Source: Bufo bufo (taxonomy: Eukaryota; Chordata; Amphibia; Anura; Bufonidae). From it: a stretch of DNA of 64,000 bases. The position numbers and the translations under genes were made by a program. Every line of letters begins with the position of its first letter. The first letter of the stretch is position 1. The DNA is taken from the NCBI RefSeq assembly GCF_905171765.1, contig NC_053392.1, forward strand, positions 444,692,837 through 444,756,836. The letters are read 5' to 3'. The notes below the pieces were generated by a model, which worked only from the letters and a program-made list of their open reading frames with translations, searched no databases and was not told the DNA's origin. Positions 18,565 through 30,789 of this stretch are shown here, in pieces.

Positions 18565-18945
18565 TATGGCAAGAAAAAAGCAGCTAAGTAAAGAAAAATG
18601 AGTGGCCATCATTACTTTAAGAAATGAAGGTCAGTCAGTCAGCCGAAAAATTGGGAAAACTTTGAAAGTAAGGGCTATTTGACCATGAAGGAGAGTGATG
18701 GGGTGCTGCGCCAGATGACCTTGCCTCCACAGTCACCAGACCTGAACCCAATCGAGATGGTTTGGGGTGAGCTGGACCGCAGAGTGAAGGCAAAAGGGCA
18801 ACAAGTGCTAAGCATCTCTGGGAACTCCTTCAAGACTGTTGGAAGACCATTTCAGGGGACTACCTCTTGAAGCTCATCAAGAGAATGCCAAGAGTGTGCA
18901 AAGCAGTAATCAAAGCAAAAGGTGGCTACTTTGAAGAACCTAGAA
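18565..18945 (+). pseudogene. Tc1 transposase remnant
   Basis: A start-like ARKKQLSKEK segment (about 18567) is followed by a stop and RKIGKTLKV. A large deletion then jumps to the end of the catalytic domain: LPPQSPDLNPIEMVWGELD (about 18720-18780, with the final catalytic E), then LLKLIKRMPRVCKAVIKAKG in a shifted frame. The first two catalytic aspartates are gone. Confidence 0.75.
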
Positions 18946-19257
18946 CAGTGATGGCGAACCTTTTAGAGACCGAGTGCCCAAACTGCAACCCAAAACCCAC
19001 TTATTTATCACAAGGTGCCAACACGGCAATTTACCCTGAATACTACAGTCCAATATAGTATATCTTCCATGTACTTTATCATTTAGCTATAATAGCTACA
19101 TTCAGTGCGCTGCCTGTGCTGTTCATATTGCGCCCTGCGCTGATGAATGGCAGGAAAAGTCTAAGGCATATTAGACTTTTTCCAGGGCGTGGGTGCCCAC
19201 AGGGAGGGCTCTGAGTGCCACCTCTGGCACCCGTGCCATAGGTTCGCCACAACACTG
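18946..19257. mobile_element. hAT MITE
   Basis: This 312-bp element runs from CAGTGATGGCGAACC to the complement GGTTCGCCACAACACTG. The flanks are a perfect 8-bp duplication ACCTAGAA (18938-18945 and 19258-19265). It is a non-autonomous hAT of the widely dispersed GGCGAACC type. Confidence 0.85.
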
Positions 19258-19408
19258 ACCTAGAATATGACATATTTTCAGTTGTTTCACACTTGTTTGT
19301 TATGTATATAATTCCACATGTGTTAATTCATAGTTTTTATGCCTTCATAGTCATGAAAATAAAGAAAACTCTTTGAATGAGAAGGTGTGTCCAAACTTTT
19401 GGTCTGTA

Positions 19409-19411
<3 letters not shown>

Positions 19412-19440
<29 letters not shown>
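19412..19440. repeat. (TA)n microsatellite
   Basis: This TA run lies to the right of the deleted Tc1. It again shows TA tracts as Tc1 landing sites. Confidence 0.85.
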
Positions 19441-19442
<2 letters not shown>

Positions 19443-19443
<1 letters not shown>

Positions 19444-19549
19444 CTAATAAAAGCCCTGTGTACATGCTCAGGGCTGTTGTCCGTGCGTGTGTGCCGATTA
19501 GTGAAGTGCGCATGCGCGGCGCACAAACCAATCAGCACACACTCCATCA
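19443..19549 (+). repeat. Short segment shared with the Helitron 5' region
   Basis: The part from 19497 (TTAGTGAAGTGC) to 19543 recurs at 31126-31172 with two or three substitutions, ending CCAATCAGCACACAC. The upstream part starts ACTAATAAAAGCCC, which resembles Helitron 5' ends. It could be the true left end of a Helitron copy. That is inference. Confidence 0.4.
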
Positions 19550-19625
19550 GATCTGAGTTTTCTCCAATCCAATGGTATATTTTAACTTGAAGCGTCCCCA
19601 TCACCATGGGAACGTCTCTATGTTA

Positions 19626-19646
19626 GAATATACCATCGGATTTGAG
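19626..19646. repeat. 21-bp target duplication of the L1, left copy
   Basis: GAATATACCATCGG through TTTGAG at 19626-19646 is identical to 26034-26054. The same sequence, uninterrupted, exists in reverse in the other palindrome arm near 26829-26856. Confidence 0.9.
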
Positions 19647-19746
19647 GGCGGAGCTAGCCGCGTCAGGGAATGGCCGCCTGAACTGAGAGCTCCTCACAGC
19701 AGCACTCTGTTTAAAGCTATTTGACGAGATCCCACATCGCTTTAGT

Positions 19747-20814
19747 ATGGGGAAACCTAACAGAGACAAGCCTAAAGAGACCCAGATGACGCCTAAACAA
19801 GCCAGGGGACAATCCGATTTGGATAAATTCCTTAAAAAGAAGTTATCTTCGCCGACAGTAAGATCCAAGATGGCGCTGGAAGCTGCTGCCGCCGCTACTT
19901 ACACTGAAGATTCTGATGATGAAGGCTCTTGCGCTATGTCTGAGACACGCAGCGAGCGAGGCTCGACACCCATCACCAGAGCCTTTCTCAAGGAGTCCCT
20001 GGCCCTTGCTTTTGAGCCAGTTCTAAAATAATTATCTGCCATCAAAACAGAATTTAAGCAGACGGGGCAAAGAGTAGCAGTCCTAGAAGAATCCCAGCTC
20101 GCCATAACTAAGCACAACCGTGCATTGCAAGCGAAAGTGGTGGAGATACACGAACATATGAACACAACTTACCTGTACTTAGAAGATCAGGAAAACAGGA
20201 GCCGAAGAAGGAACGTTCGTATCAGAGGGGTTCCTGAAAGCGTGCAAAGAGAGGACATCTTAGACACGGTCAGTCAAATCTTCTCCTCCTTACTGGGTCA
20301 GGAAAGGGCAGAGAAAATAGTCATTGAGAGAGCCCATAGAGCCCTTAGGCCTAAGCCTCCGCCAGACGCACCGCCACGAGATATCATATGTGGCTTGCTA
20401 AGTTTTGTCGACACGGCGGCCATCTTAACTGCCGCTAGACATAAAGGCGAACTGTCACATGAAAACGCCAAAATACAGTTATATCAAGACCTCGCAGCAA
20501 GCACTTTGGCGAAGAGGAAGCAACTCAAGCCGCTTACCGATCTCCTTAGGGAGAGAAGACACCCTCTGCGCTGGCTTTTTCCATTTGGCGTCTGCGCTAC
20601 CATTAATGGTAAACAGATCACCGTCCAACATCCAGATGACCTCGTCAAGATGTGGGACGCTTTGCAGATAGTCCCTTTAGATATCCCCTCCTGGCTACCT
20701 ATGACAGGAGACTTGAGGATACCACCGCTACCTGCAATTGAAGATTGGAAAGTAGCTAAGAAATTCAAGTCGCCGCAAGCGAAGAAACGCCAGGCAGAAC
20801 TGCAGGACACTTGA
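19747..20814 (+). pseudogene. L1 ORF1 protein, one in-frame stop
   Basis: The 356-codon gene encodes an RNA-binding chaperone of L1 type. The N-terminus is basic (MGKPNRDKPKETQMTPKQA), followed by an acidic and serine-rich segment. A coiled-coil region follows (about residues 95-150, RVAVLEESQLAITKHNRAL), then an RRM with RNVRIRGVPES (about 156-166) and a C-terminal domain with KIQLYQDLAAS and RWLFPFGVCA. A TAA at 20029-20031 (VLK then stop, then LSAIKTEF) is the only break I see. It could come from CAA by one C-to-T change. Otherwise the frame is continuous. Confidence 0.85.
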
Positions 20815-21593
20815 ATACCTTCTAATATCTGTTACTAATACCTTTCCTCCCTAGGGAGGCATCCCGAGGTTAATCTGATAACTACCTCAGCCCCAAGGGT
20901 AATATAATGGGCTTTAAAATGTTGTCTTTGTTTACAAGCTACTATACTGTGGCCCTTTTCAATACCACTGCCTCCTTACCCACTATCTACCTCTTATGAT
21001 AAGTTGTTGTTTGAGATGCCAACTCTATCAGAGCCTAGAGAATAAATATACTCCAAGGGACATCTCAACTCAAGTAAGAGGGCAGTGGTACGCCGCATAC
21101 TTCTGCTTAACTAAGGGCCCTAGCATATGATACTAATATGACACCATGCAATAGTATTTCATTTGTTTGAGAAAGGTTTGTTTCCGGGTTCGCATCCCAT
21201 TGCATGGAGATGCCTGGGAGATCCATGCTTAACATGGGTCGCCCCATATATTATCAATATGAGATCTCATTGTCTGGATAATATGCTTGTTCTGTGAGTA
21301 GCCCACACAGGCTTTGTGTATCTCACAGTCTCTCCCCCCTCTACCTACCTAACTATTATCTTTTCTACCTGTTTCTTTCTACCTTTTATTAACTTTCCCC
21401 TCCTCCCTGCTCACCTCCTCCTTTGTATATCCTCCCCTGAAGGAGGTCACCAATTGATGGCTCTGAATATTAACAAGCTTAATTTTGTTTTTATGTGTTA
21501 TGTATATAGTTTCTCAAGATGGGTACTGTTTTCAGGAATTTTTGATCCTCTGGGATGCAACTCCTAGTACGGTAACGCAACCTTCTACACCTC

Positions 21594-24500
21594 ATGGATT
21601 CCTTGAAGGTAACTTCACTAAACGTAAATGGGCTTAATGTTCCTCAGAAGAGAAGCCAGGTCTTTCAGATGCTAAGGAGAGAGAGGGCAGACCTTCTGTT
21701 CCTGCAGGAGATGCATTTCAGGCACAATCATATCCCAACCCTTTTCTCTAAACAATATACAAAATGGGTTCATAGCTCCCATTCTTCTGCTTCCAGGGGG
21801 GTGTCCATTGGCATTGGAGCTAACATTCCTTTTCAGAACCAGGCGCAATATGTAGACCCGGAGAGCAGATTCTTATTCCTAAAGGGCACGCTTTTTGGTA
21901 ATAAACTGACTCTGGTCAACATTTATGCTCCCAACACTAAACAAATACCCTGGTTGATTAGGGTATTAAAATCGCTTAAAGACTTTAGAGAGGGAATTTT
22001 GGTCCTTGGAGGAGATCTGAACCTAACTTTGGATCACCCCATGGACTCTACCTCGGGGACCCCCAAATACTCTACTACACAACTCCGTAAACTACGGAAA
22101 TCACTCTCTGATCATCAAATTACAGACACCTGGAGATTGAGTCATCCTAGTGACAGAGACTTTTCATTTTTCTCAGCTGTCCATAAGTCCTTTCAGCGGC
22201 GTCTTGACTACCTTTTTCTCTCTAATCATGTTCTGGATAGGATTAAATCCTCATCTATTGGGCAGATTACAATATCTGATCACGCCCCTGTCTCTTTGGT
22301 GTTCCAGTTGAAGGGCCTACCTCCTAAAGCATGGTCTTGGAGACTTAACGAGACCCTCCTGGAAAATGACAGAGACAGACTTAAGCTAGAGGAAAAACTT
22401 GGGACCTTCTTTGAATTGAACTGTACTCCTCTTATGGATAGGGCTATGATATGGGAGGCTCACAAGGCGTACATGAGAGGTGAGCTGATTTCCTTAGGAA
22501 CATGGGTACGCAAGCAGAGAACGCTTCAGGTTGACTCTATTTTGACCCAAATCTCTGTCCTGGAAAACATCACAAAAAAAGACCCCTCAGATTCTCATTA
22601 TAAAGAACTTATTAAGCTAAGAAGTCAGCTGAGGGATTTATTAAACATTAAGTCAGCCAAAGCCCTCAGGGCTGCTAAATACAAGATCTATATGCACGGT
22701 GATAGAGGCTCTAAGCTACTTTCACAAATGATTAAAGGACAAAGGGTGAAAACTTTTATACAGGGAATTAAGTCGGAAAAGGGACATCAGCTCACCAACA
22801 CCCCTGCGATAGCAGAAGAATTTGCTAAATTTTACTCCTCTCTCTACAACTTAAAATCCAATAGCCCAGAACACACATTGGCCAAAATTAAGACCTTTTT
22901 AGAGACAATTAAAGTCCCGACTCTAGATTCGATTGAAAGACATAGGTTGCTGTCCCCGGTTACAGTAGAGGAGGTACTAGAAGTCCTAGCAAGTACCCCG
23001 TCAGGGAAATCCCCGGGTCCGGACGGATTACCTATAATATATTACAAAAAGTTTAAAAAAATCCTGGCCCCACATTTAGCGGACTTATGCAATTCATTAT
23101 TAAAAGGAACTTCCCTCCCACCACAATCACTAATCGCCCACATAACAGTTATCCCCAAAGAAGGGAAAGACCCCGCTAAATGTAGTAGCTACAGACCGAT
23201 CTCCCTACTTAACGTAGATGTTAAATTATGGGCCAAACTCCTAAGCCATAGAATAGCGAAACTCCTTCCCAAACTGATTGGTGAGGAGCAAGTGGGTTTT
23301 GTGAAGGGACGAGAGGGCAAACATAATGTTAGCAGAGTTTTACATGCCATATACTACGCGAAGAAACACAAGATCCCATTGACCCTGTTAGGAACCGATG
23401 CTGAAAAAGCGTTTGACAGGGTCAATTGGATTTTCATTGACAGTGCCTTATGTCATTTTGGTTTTCCACCCTTATTTATTTCTGCCATTTTTTCGCTTTA
23501 CTCAAAACCTTCAGCTAGGGTCCTCATCAATGGCGCCTTATCCCCGCCCTTTATTATATCCAACGGAACAAGACAGGGCTGTCCTCTCTCTCCAGCTCTG
23601 TTCATCTTGACCCTAGAGCTACTCCTCTGCAAATTAAGAACATCCAAGGTTATTAAGGGGCTCCAAGTGAAGGGGAAAACTCATTATTTGGCAGCTTTTG
23701 CAGATGATCTGCTTCTTTTTATTACAAATCGAGCAGTTGCAATCCCAGAGGTGACTAAAGTTTTCACGGACTTCGGAGAAATCTCCAATTTTAAGGTCAA
23801 TTATGACAAATCTGAGATACTCAATATCTCTGCACCGAATAAACATATGATGGAAGTTAAAAAGCACACCACCTTTCAATGGCCGAAAGAGGCTATTAAA
23901 CACTTGGGAATCATGATTCCGGCTAACCCCTTACACCTGTTTAGGCTTAACTATGTCCCTTTATTTGATAAAATCAAAACCTTCCTGGCCTCTATCAAAC
24001 TACCTTTTCTTTCGTGGTTGGGTAGGAAAAATCTACTTGCTACCTACGTCCTTCCGCAGATCCTTTATACTCTAAGATGCTTACCTATACCACTGGCAAA
24101 TAGGTTTTTATCTAATTTCCGGGTTCTCTTCAGTAACTTTCTCTGGTCTAACAAAAAGCCACGACTAGCATACCCTCTACTTGTCAGGAAAACAAATAGA
24201 GGAGGATTATCCTTACCTGATCTTAAAACATATCTTCATGCCATTCAATTGGAGAGATGGGTTGAATTGGCTAGACCCCTTAACGATTCACTACATGTGG
24301 CACTGGAAAAAGCTCTGTTAGGAGAGGACGCCACTCACATGTTGTGGGTCCTATCTCCAACCAAAAAGAAAAAGAACCCTCTTAGTGCTTTAACGTATTG
24401 CATGCTCCAACTTTGTAACAGCTCAGGGGCTTTATCAATGTCTACTAATAAATTATCCCCCTTAACTCCTTTATCTGTCCTCCCACATTATCTTAATAAA

Positions 24501-25381
24501 GGTGGATGTGACTTTCATAAAGCCTGGTCATACCTCTCAGATCTTAAAATTTCCGACCTGGTTAAAACCAAAAACCTCCAGGAGTTCCTGAAAAAGGTTT
24601 ATACTAATATACCTGAGTCTCAGCGTTCCAGACTAGTTGAATTAGACCTAGAACTTAGCTGCAAAAAATATAGAAAAATACATGCGAAACCTCACAACGA
24701 TCCCACCTGGCTCGAGAATTACGTTCTGCTGCCCTCCCCCCCACAAAGACCCTCTCCAAGTTGTACTCTCAACTTATATTAGACTCCTCAAGGGAGAAAC
24801 CCACATACTTAAGAGCTTGGGAACGGGAACTGCAGATATCTCTTTCAGATGATGAAGCCAATGTAATTTTGAAGCACTCTCATGGATTTTCGAGGTGTAT
24901 CCGTTTCCAGGAGAACTCCTTTAAAATTATATCTAGATGGTACAGAACACCAGACTTCCTGTATAGAGCCCACTTGTCACCCTCAGATAGGTGTTGGCGC
25001 TGTCAAGAAGAAGGTGGATCCATATCGCACATCTGGTGGTCCTGTAAAGCTATCACCAACTTCTGGACAGAAGTTGAACGAATCATTAACAAAGTCTGTA
25101 ATTCCCACATCTCTTTAACACCAGCCCTTATACTCTTGTGGATGCCACAGGGTGGTTTCAAACCATCCCCCAATAACCTGTCCACGCATATGATAGGGGC
25201 AGCAAAATTTGTTGTTCCCGCTAAGTGGAAAAATACTGAACCACCCACCATTAAAGAATGGTTAGAGAAAGTACTTCAGATTTGTCTCATGGAGGAGATG
25301 GTGGGATGGGAGAGGGGAAGTAGAATTTTTTTTCTAAAAACGTGGCAACCATGGCTAGATTTTTACAAGAACTATTGTTAG
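21594..25381 (+). pseudogene. L1 ORF2 protein (endonuclease, RT, C-terminal CCHC), one frameshift
   Basis: The endonuclease motifs are in order: SLNVNGLN, LQEMHF, VNIYAPN, GGDLNLTLD and ISDHAPV (residues 8-235). RT motifs include GKSPGPDGLP, YRPISLLNVDVK, LGTDAEKAFDRVNW (motif A), NGTRQGCPLSPALF (motif B) and AAFADDLLLF (catalytic, about residue 704). The first frame ends at 24782. The C-terminal 200 residues, with CWRCQEEGGSISHIWWSC, continue in another frame to 25381. The break lies at or near the C7 run at about 24736, so a single-base change in a homopolymer explains it. The total length, about 1,260 codons, fits L1. All catalytic residues seen are intact. Confidence 0.9.
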
Positions 25382-26009
25382 GTATACCATACCCATTTAT
25401 TAATAGAGAACATCAACGTACAACCTCTAGCTGATTTGGCTTTTAGACCTACAAGAATTCACATGTAATGGAACACCCCTTTTTATAGCTTTAATGTATT
25501 ACGTTTAGTGACACACTCTTATTTATATAAGCTTTAACAAATGCACTCTGTAGTGACCTAGGTTGCCTGTATCTGTAATCTACTTTATAGTAATAGTACA
25601 GGATTGCTCCCATGACTTATATCTTTGGACTGAAACAACCCACAGGTTATGTTCTACTAGTTCTATGTGTTATGTTCTGGAATTGACTGTACAGCTACTT
25701 ACTGAAGCCAGGCTGTAAGACTTGCTCTTTATAGTAAAGGTCATAGATAGATATATGTATTAATGCCACTGCCTAATAGAAGTAGGGGTATGAGAAAATA
25801 GTCAATACAACATTATTTCATGTATCATGATCTCCTGTATCAATATTACCTGTACTATATATATTTTGCACACTGCATCGAGAAATATGCATATGTTAAC
25901 CGAGGTGTCAGTGGATATCTCTTCGAGATCTTGGCTTTTCATGTGTCTTTATGCCATATTCTATTGTAACGGTCTTTCGATGTTTGTTACTTATTGAAAA
26001 TCTTTCAAA

Positions 26010-26015
26010 AATAAA
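26010..26015 (+). promoter_or_regulatory. L1 polyadenylation signal
   Basis: AATAAA lies 8 bp upstream of the terminal A run (26024-26033), at the end of the full-length L1. Confidence 0.75.
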
Positions 26016-26033
26016 GAATTTACAAAAAAAAAA

Positions 26034-26054
26034 GAATATACCATCGGATTTGAG
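26034..26054. repeat. 21-bp target duplication of the L1, right copy
   Basis: It is identical to 19626-19646 and directly follows the A tail. Confidence 0.9.
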
Positions 26055-27329
26055 TTAGATCGTGAAAACTCAGATCCGACAGTATATTCTAACACAGAGG
26101 CGTTCCCATGGTGATGGGGACTCTTCAAGTTAGAATATACTAAGAACTGTGTACCTAACTGCCCCCTGCTGCCTGGCAGCACCCGATCTCTTACAGGGGG
26201 CTGTAATCCGCACAATTAACCCCTCAGGTGCTGCACCTGATCGGGTGCTGTCAGGCCCCCCTCTCTCCCCAGTATTAAAAGCATTGGTGGCCAGTGCGCC
26301 CCCCCTCCCTCCCTCCCCAGTATTAAAAGCATTGGTGACAGTGGCCACAGGTTAACAACCCCCCTCCCCCCCATCATTGATGGCAGCGGAGCGGAATTTC
26401 CGATCAAAGTCCCAGTTTAATCGCTGGGGCTCCGATCGGTTACCATGGCAGCCAGGACGCTACTGCAGTCCTGGCTGCCATGGTTACTTAGCTTATACTT
26501 ACATGCGCTGTCTGTGGCCGGCCGGCGCTCCTCCTACTGGTAAGTGACAGGTCTGTGCGATGCGCCACCAATGCTTTTAATACTGGGGAGGGAGGGATGG
26601 GGGGGTGTGCACTTGCCACCGATGCTTTTAATACTGGGGAGAGAGGGGGGTCTGGCCCCTGCTGCCTGGCAGCACCTGATCTGTAAAAGATCGGGTGCTG
26701 CCAGGCAGCAGGGGGCAGTTATGTACACAGTTCTCAGTATATTCTAACTTGAAGCGTCCCCATCACTATGGGAACGCCTCTGTGTTAGAATATACTGTCG
26801 GATCTGAGTTTTCACAATCTAACTCAAATCCGATGGTATATTCTAACATAGAGGCGTTCCCATGGTGATGGGGACGCTTCAAGTTAAAATATACCATTGG
26901 ATTGGAGAAAACTCAGATCCAATGGTATATTAACCACCTCCGGACCGCTGTACGCACAGACGAGTCCTGGAGGTGGTTGATTCATTCCGAGTGGACGCGC
27001 CGGCGCGTCCTCTCGCGATGGCCGAGATTTCCTGTGAACGCGCGCACACAGGCGCGCGCGCTCACAGGAACGGAAGGTAAGAAAGTGGATCTCCAGCCTG
27101 CCAGCAGCGATCGTTCTCTGGCAGGCTGGAGATGTGATTTTTTTTAACCCCTAACAGGTATATTAGACGCTGTTTTGATAACAGCGTCTAATAAACCTGC
27201 TACCTGGTCCTCTGGTGGTCCCCTTTGTTTGGATCGACCACCAGAGGACACAGGTAGCTCAGTAATATGTTGCACCAAGCACCACACTACACTACACCCC
27301 CCCCGTCACTTATTAACCCCTTATTCACC

Positions 27330-28370
27330 CTTGATCACCCCTGATCACCCCATATAGACTCCCTGATCACCCCCCTGTCATTGATTACCCCCCTGTCATT
27401 GATCACCCCCCTGTAAAGCTCCATTTAGACGTCCGCATGATTTTTACGGATCCACTGATAGATGGATCGGATCCGCAAAACGCACACGGACGTCTGAATG
27501 GAGCCTTACAGGGGCGTGATCAATGACTGTGATGATCACCCCATATAGACTCCCTGATCACCCCCCTGTCATTGATTACCCCCCTGTCATTGATCACACC
27601 CCTGTAAAGCTCCATTCAGACGTCCGCATGATTTTTACGGATCCACTGATAGATGGATCGGATCCGCAAAACGCATACGGACGTCTGAATGGAGCCTTAC
27701 AGGGGCGTGACCAATGACTGTGGTGATCACCCCATATAGACTCCCTGATCACCCCCCTGTCATTGATTACCCCCCTGTCATTAATCACACCCCTGTAAAG
27801 CTCCATTCAGACGTCCGCATGATTTTTACGGATCTACTGATAGATGGATCGGATCCGCAAAACGCACACGGACGTCTGAATGGAGCCTTACAGGGGCGTG
27901 ATCAATGACTGTGGTGATCACCCCATATAGACTCCCTGATCACCCCCCTGTCATTGATCACACCCCTGTAAAGCTCCATTCAGACGTCCGCATGATTTTT
28001 ACGGATCCACTGATAAATGGATCGGATCCGCAAAACGCACACGGACGTCTGAATGGAGCCTTACAGGGGCGTGATCAATGACTGTGGTGATCACCCCATA
28101 TAGACTCCCTGATCACCCCCCTGTCATTGATTACCCCCCTGTCATTGATCACACCCCTGTAAAGCTCCATTCAGACGTCCGCATGATTTTTACGGATCCA
28201 CTGATAGATGGATCGGATCCGCAAAAAGCACACGGACGTCTGAATGGAGCCTTACAGGGGCGTGATCAATGACTGTGATGATCACCCCATATAGACTCCC
28301 TGATCACCCCCCTGTCATTGATTACCCCCCTGTCATTGATCACACCCCTGTAAAGCTCCATTCAGACATT
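27330..28370. repeat. Tandem array of about 191-bp units in piggyBac copy 1
   Basis: CATATAGACTCCCTGATC recurs near 27350, 27543, 27733, 27926, 28098 and 28291, a period near 191 bp with one shorter unit. Each full unit holds an inner inverted repeat, CTCCATTCAGACGTCCG versus CGGACGTCTGAATGGAG, around GGATCCGCAAAACG. Confidence 0.85.
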
Positions 28371-30330
28371 TTTTTGGCCCAAGTTAGCGGAAATTATTAT
28401 TTTTTTTCTTACAAAGTCTCATATTCCACTAACTTGTGTCAAAAAATAAAATCTTACATGAACTCACCATACCCCTCACGGAATCCAAATGCGTAATATT
28501 TTTTAGACATTTATATTCCAGACTTCTTCTCACGCTTTAGGGCCCCTAGAATGCCAGGGCAGTATAAATACCCCACATGTGACCCCATTTCGGAAAGAAG
28601 ACACCCCCAGGTATTCCGTGAGGGGCATATTGAGTCCATGAAAAATTGAAATTTTTGTCCCAAGTTAGCGGAAAGGGAGACTTTGTGAGAAAAAAAAAAA
28701 AATAATCAATTTCTGCTAACTTGTGCCAAAAAAAAAAAAATTCTATGAACTCGCCATGCCCCTCATTGAATACCTTGGGGTGTCTTCTTTCCAAAATGGG
28801 GTCACATGTGGGGTATTTATACTGCCCTGGCATTCTAGGGGCCCTAAAGAGTGAGAAGAAGTCTGGGATCCAAATGTCTAAAAATGCCCTCATAAAATGA
28901 ATGTGGGCCCCTTTGCGCATCTAGGCTGCAAAAAAGTGTCACACATGTGGTATCGCCGTACTCAGGAGAAGTTGGGCAATGTGTTTTGGGGTGTCATTTT
29001 ACATATACCCATGCTGGGTGAGATAAATATCTTGGTCAAATGCCAACTTTGTATAAAAAATGGGAAAAGTTGTCTTTTGCCGAGATATTTCTCTCACCCA
29101 AAACACATTCCTCAACTTCTCCTGAATACGGCGATACCACATGTGTGACACTTTTTTGCAGCCTAGGTGGGCAAAGTGGCCCACATTCCAAAGAGCACCT
29201 TTAGGATTTCACAAGTCATTTACCTACTTACCACACATTAGGGCCCCTGGAAAATGCCAGGGCAGTATAACTACCCCACAAGTGACCCCATTTTGGAAAG
29301 AAGACACCCCAAGGTATTCCGTGAGGGGCATGGCGAGTTCCTAGAATTTTATATTTTTTGTCACAAGTTAGCGGAAAATGATGATTTTATTTTATTTTAA
29401 TTTTCTCTTACAAAGTCTCATATTCCACTAACTTGTGACAAAAAATAAAAACTTTCATGAACTCACTATGCCCATCACGAAATACCTTGGGGTGTCTTCT
29501 TTCCAAAATGGGGTCACTTGTGGGGTAGTTATAATGCCCTGGCATTCTAGGGGCCCAAATGTGTGGTAAGAAGTTTGAAATCAAAATGTGTAAAAAATGA
29601 CCGGTGAAATCCGAAAGGTGCTCTTTGGAATATGGGCCCCTTTGCCCACCTAGGCTGCAAAAAAGTGTCACACATGTGGTATCTTCGTACTCAGGAGAAG
29701 TTGGGGAATGTGTTTTGGGGTGTCATTTTACATATACCCATGCTGGGTGAGAGATATATCTTGGCAAAAGACAACTTTTCCCATTTTTTTATACAAAGTT
29801 GGCATTTGACCAAGATATTTATCTCACCCAGCATGGGTATATGTAAAATGACACCCCAAAACACATTCCCCAACTTCTCCTGAATACGGAGATACCACAT
29901 GTGTGACACTTTTTTGCAGCCTAGGTGGGCAAAGGGGCCCACATTCCAAAGAGCACCTTTCGGATTTCACCAGTCATTTTTTACAGAATTTGATTTCAAA
30001 CTCCTTACCACACATTTGGGCCCCTAGAATGCCAGGGCAGTATAACTACCCCACAAATGACCCCATTTTGGAAAGAAGACACCCCAAGGTATTCGCTGAT
30101 GGGCATAGTGAGTTCATGGAAGTTTTTATTTTTTGTCACAAGTTAGTGGAATATGAGACTTTGTAAGAAAAAAAAAAAATCATCATTTTCCACTAACTTG
30201 TGACAAAAAATAAAAAGTTCTATGAACTCACTATGCCCATCAGCGAATACCTTAGGGTGTCTACTTTCCGAAATGGGGTCATTTGTGGGGTGTTTGTACT
30301 GTCTGGCCATTGTAGAACCTCAGGAAACAT
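28371..30330. repeat. Inverted repeat blocks in piggyBac copy 1
   Basis: Alternating direct and inverted copies of a block containing AAAATGGGGTCACATGTGGGG, CTAGAATGCCAGGGC, GTGTCACACATGTGGTATC and TACCCATGCTGGGTGAG form multiple hairpins (for example 29690-29890). There is no coding potential beyond chance frames. The same blocks occur at 40640-41850. Confidence 0.75.
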
Positions 30331-30789
30331 GACAGGTGCTCAGAAAGTCAGAGTTGCTTCAAAAAGCGGAAATTCACATTTTTGTACCATAGTTTGTAAA
30401 CGCTATAACTTTTACCCAAACCATATTTTTTTTTTTACCCAAACATTTTTTTTTTATCAAAGACATGTAGAACAATAAATTTAGAGCAAAATTTATATAT
30501 GGATGTCGTGTTTTTTTTGCAAAATTTTACAACTGAAAGTGAAAAATGTCATTTTTTTGCAAAAAAATCGTTAAATTTCGATTAATAACAAAAAAAGTAA
30601 AAATGTCAGCAGCAATGAAATACCACCAAATGAAAGCTCTATTAGTGAGAAGAAAAGGAGGTAAAATTCATTTGGGTGGTAAGTTGCATGACCGAGCAAT
30701 AAACGGTGAAAGTAGTGTAGGTCAGAAGTGTAAAAAGTGGCCTGGTCTTTCAGGGTGTTTAAGCCATGGGGGCTGAGGTGGTTAATATG

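Larger units (their letters stand above)
18154..19411 (+). mobile_element. Tc1-type transposon, internally deleted, with a hAT MITE inside
   Basis: The inverted ends start CAGTACAGACCAAAAG at 18154 and end in the complement at 19411, each followed by a TA tract. The long inverted arms (about 230 bp) extend to TAGGAACTTC. Transposase remnants lie on the plus strand. A 312-bp hAT MITE splits the right arm. Confidence 0.8.
19647..26033 (+). mobile_element. Full-length L1/Tx1-type LINE, nearly intact
   Basis: The 6.4-kb element starts GGCGGAGCTAGCCGCG, has ORF1 (19747-20814), a 780-bp inter-ORF stretch, ORF2 (21594-25381) and a 650-bp 3' end. It has an AATAAA signal at 26010-26015 and a short A tail to 26033. 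The perfect 21-bp target duplication and the few disabling changes (one stop in ORF1, one frameshift in ORF2) show a young insertion. Confidence 0.92.
19550..26917. repeat. Long palindrome (foldback), left arm split by L1
   Basis: After removing the L1, 19550-19646 joined to 26055-26440 is the reverse complement of about 26445-26917. The arms are about 480 bp with the centre in CCATGGCAGCCAGGA near 26442. Each arm contains repeated modules (TTGAAGCGTCCCCATCACC, GATCTGAGTTTTC and AGTATTAAAAGCATTGGTG). There are no genes. It may be a foldback or MITE-type element, superfamily unknown. Confidence 0.75.
26934..30781. mobile_element. Non-autonomous piggyBac element, copy 1
   Basis: TTAA flanks both ends (26930-26933 and 30782-30785). 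The inverted ends begin CCACCTCCGG and CCACCTCAGC. The internal order is a GC-rich left end, a GCCTGCCAG hairpin, a TAACAGGTATATTAGACGC hairpin, a GGTCCTCTGGTGG hairpin, a tandem array of 191-bp units, then inverted arrays rich in GGGGTGTC and CTAGAATGCCAGGGC. The left-end layout matches that of the coding piggyBac at 60976. There is no transposase. Copy 2 is at 39692-42314. Confidence 0.8.

Noticed and set aside
27330..28370. Repeated small frames starting MTVVITPYRLPDH as a gene family
   Set aside because: They are translations of the 191-bp satellite units. The period is not a multiple of three and no frame continues through the array.
28371..30330. Multiple 80-90 codon frames with CKKVSHMWYRR-type phrases
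   Set aside because: The same phrases appear on both strands because the blocks are inverted repeats inside a non-autonomous piggyBac element.
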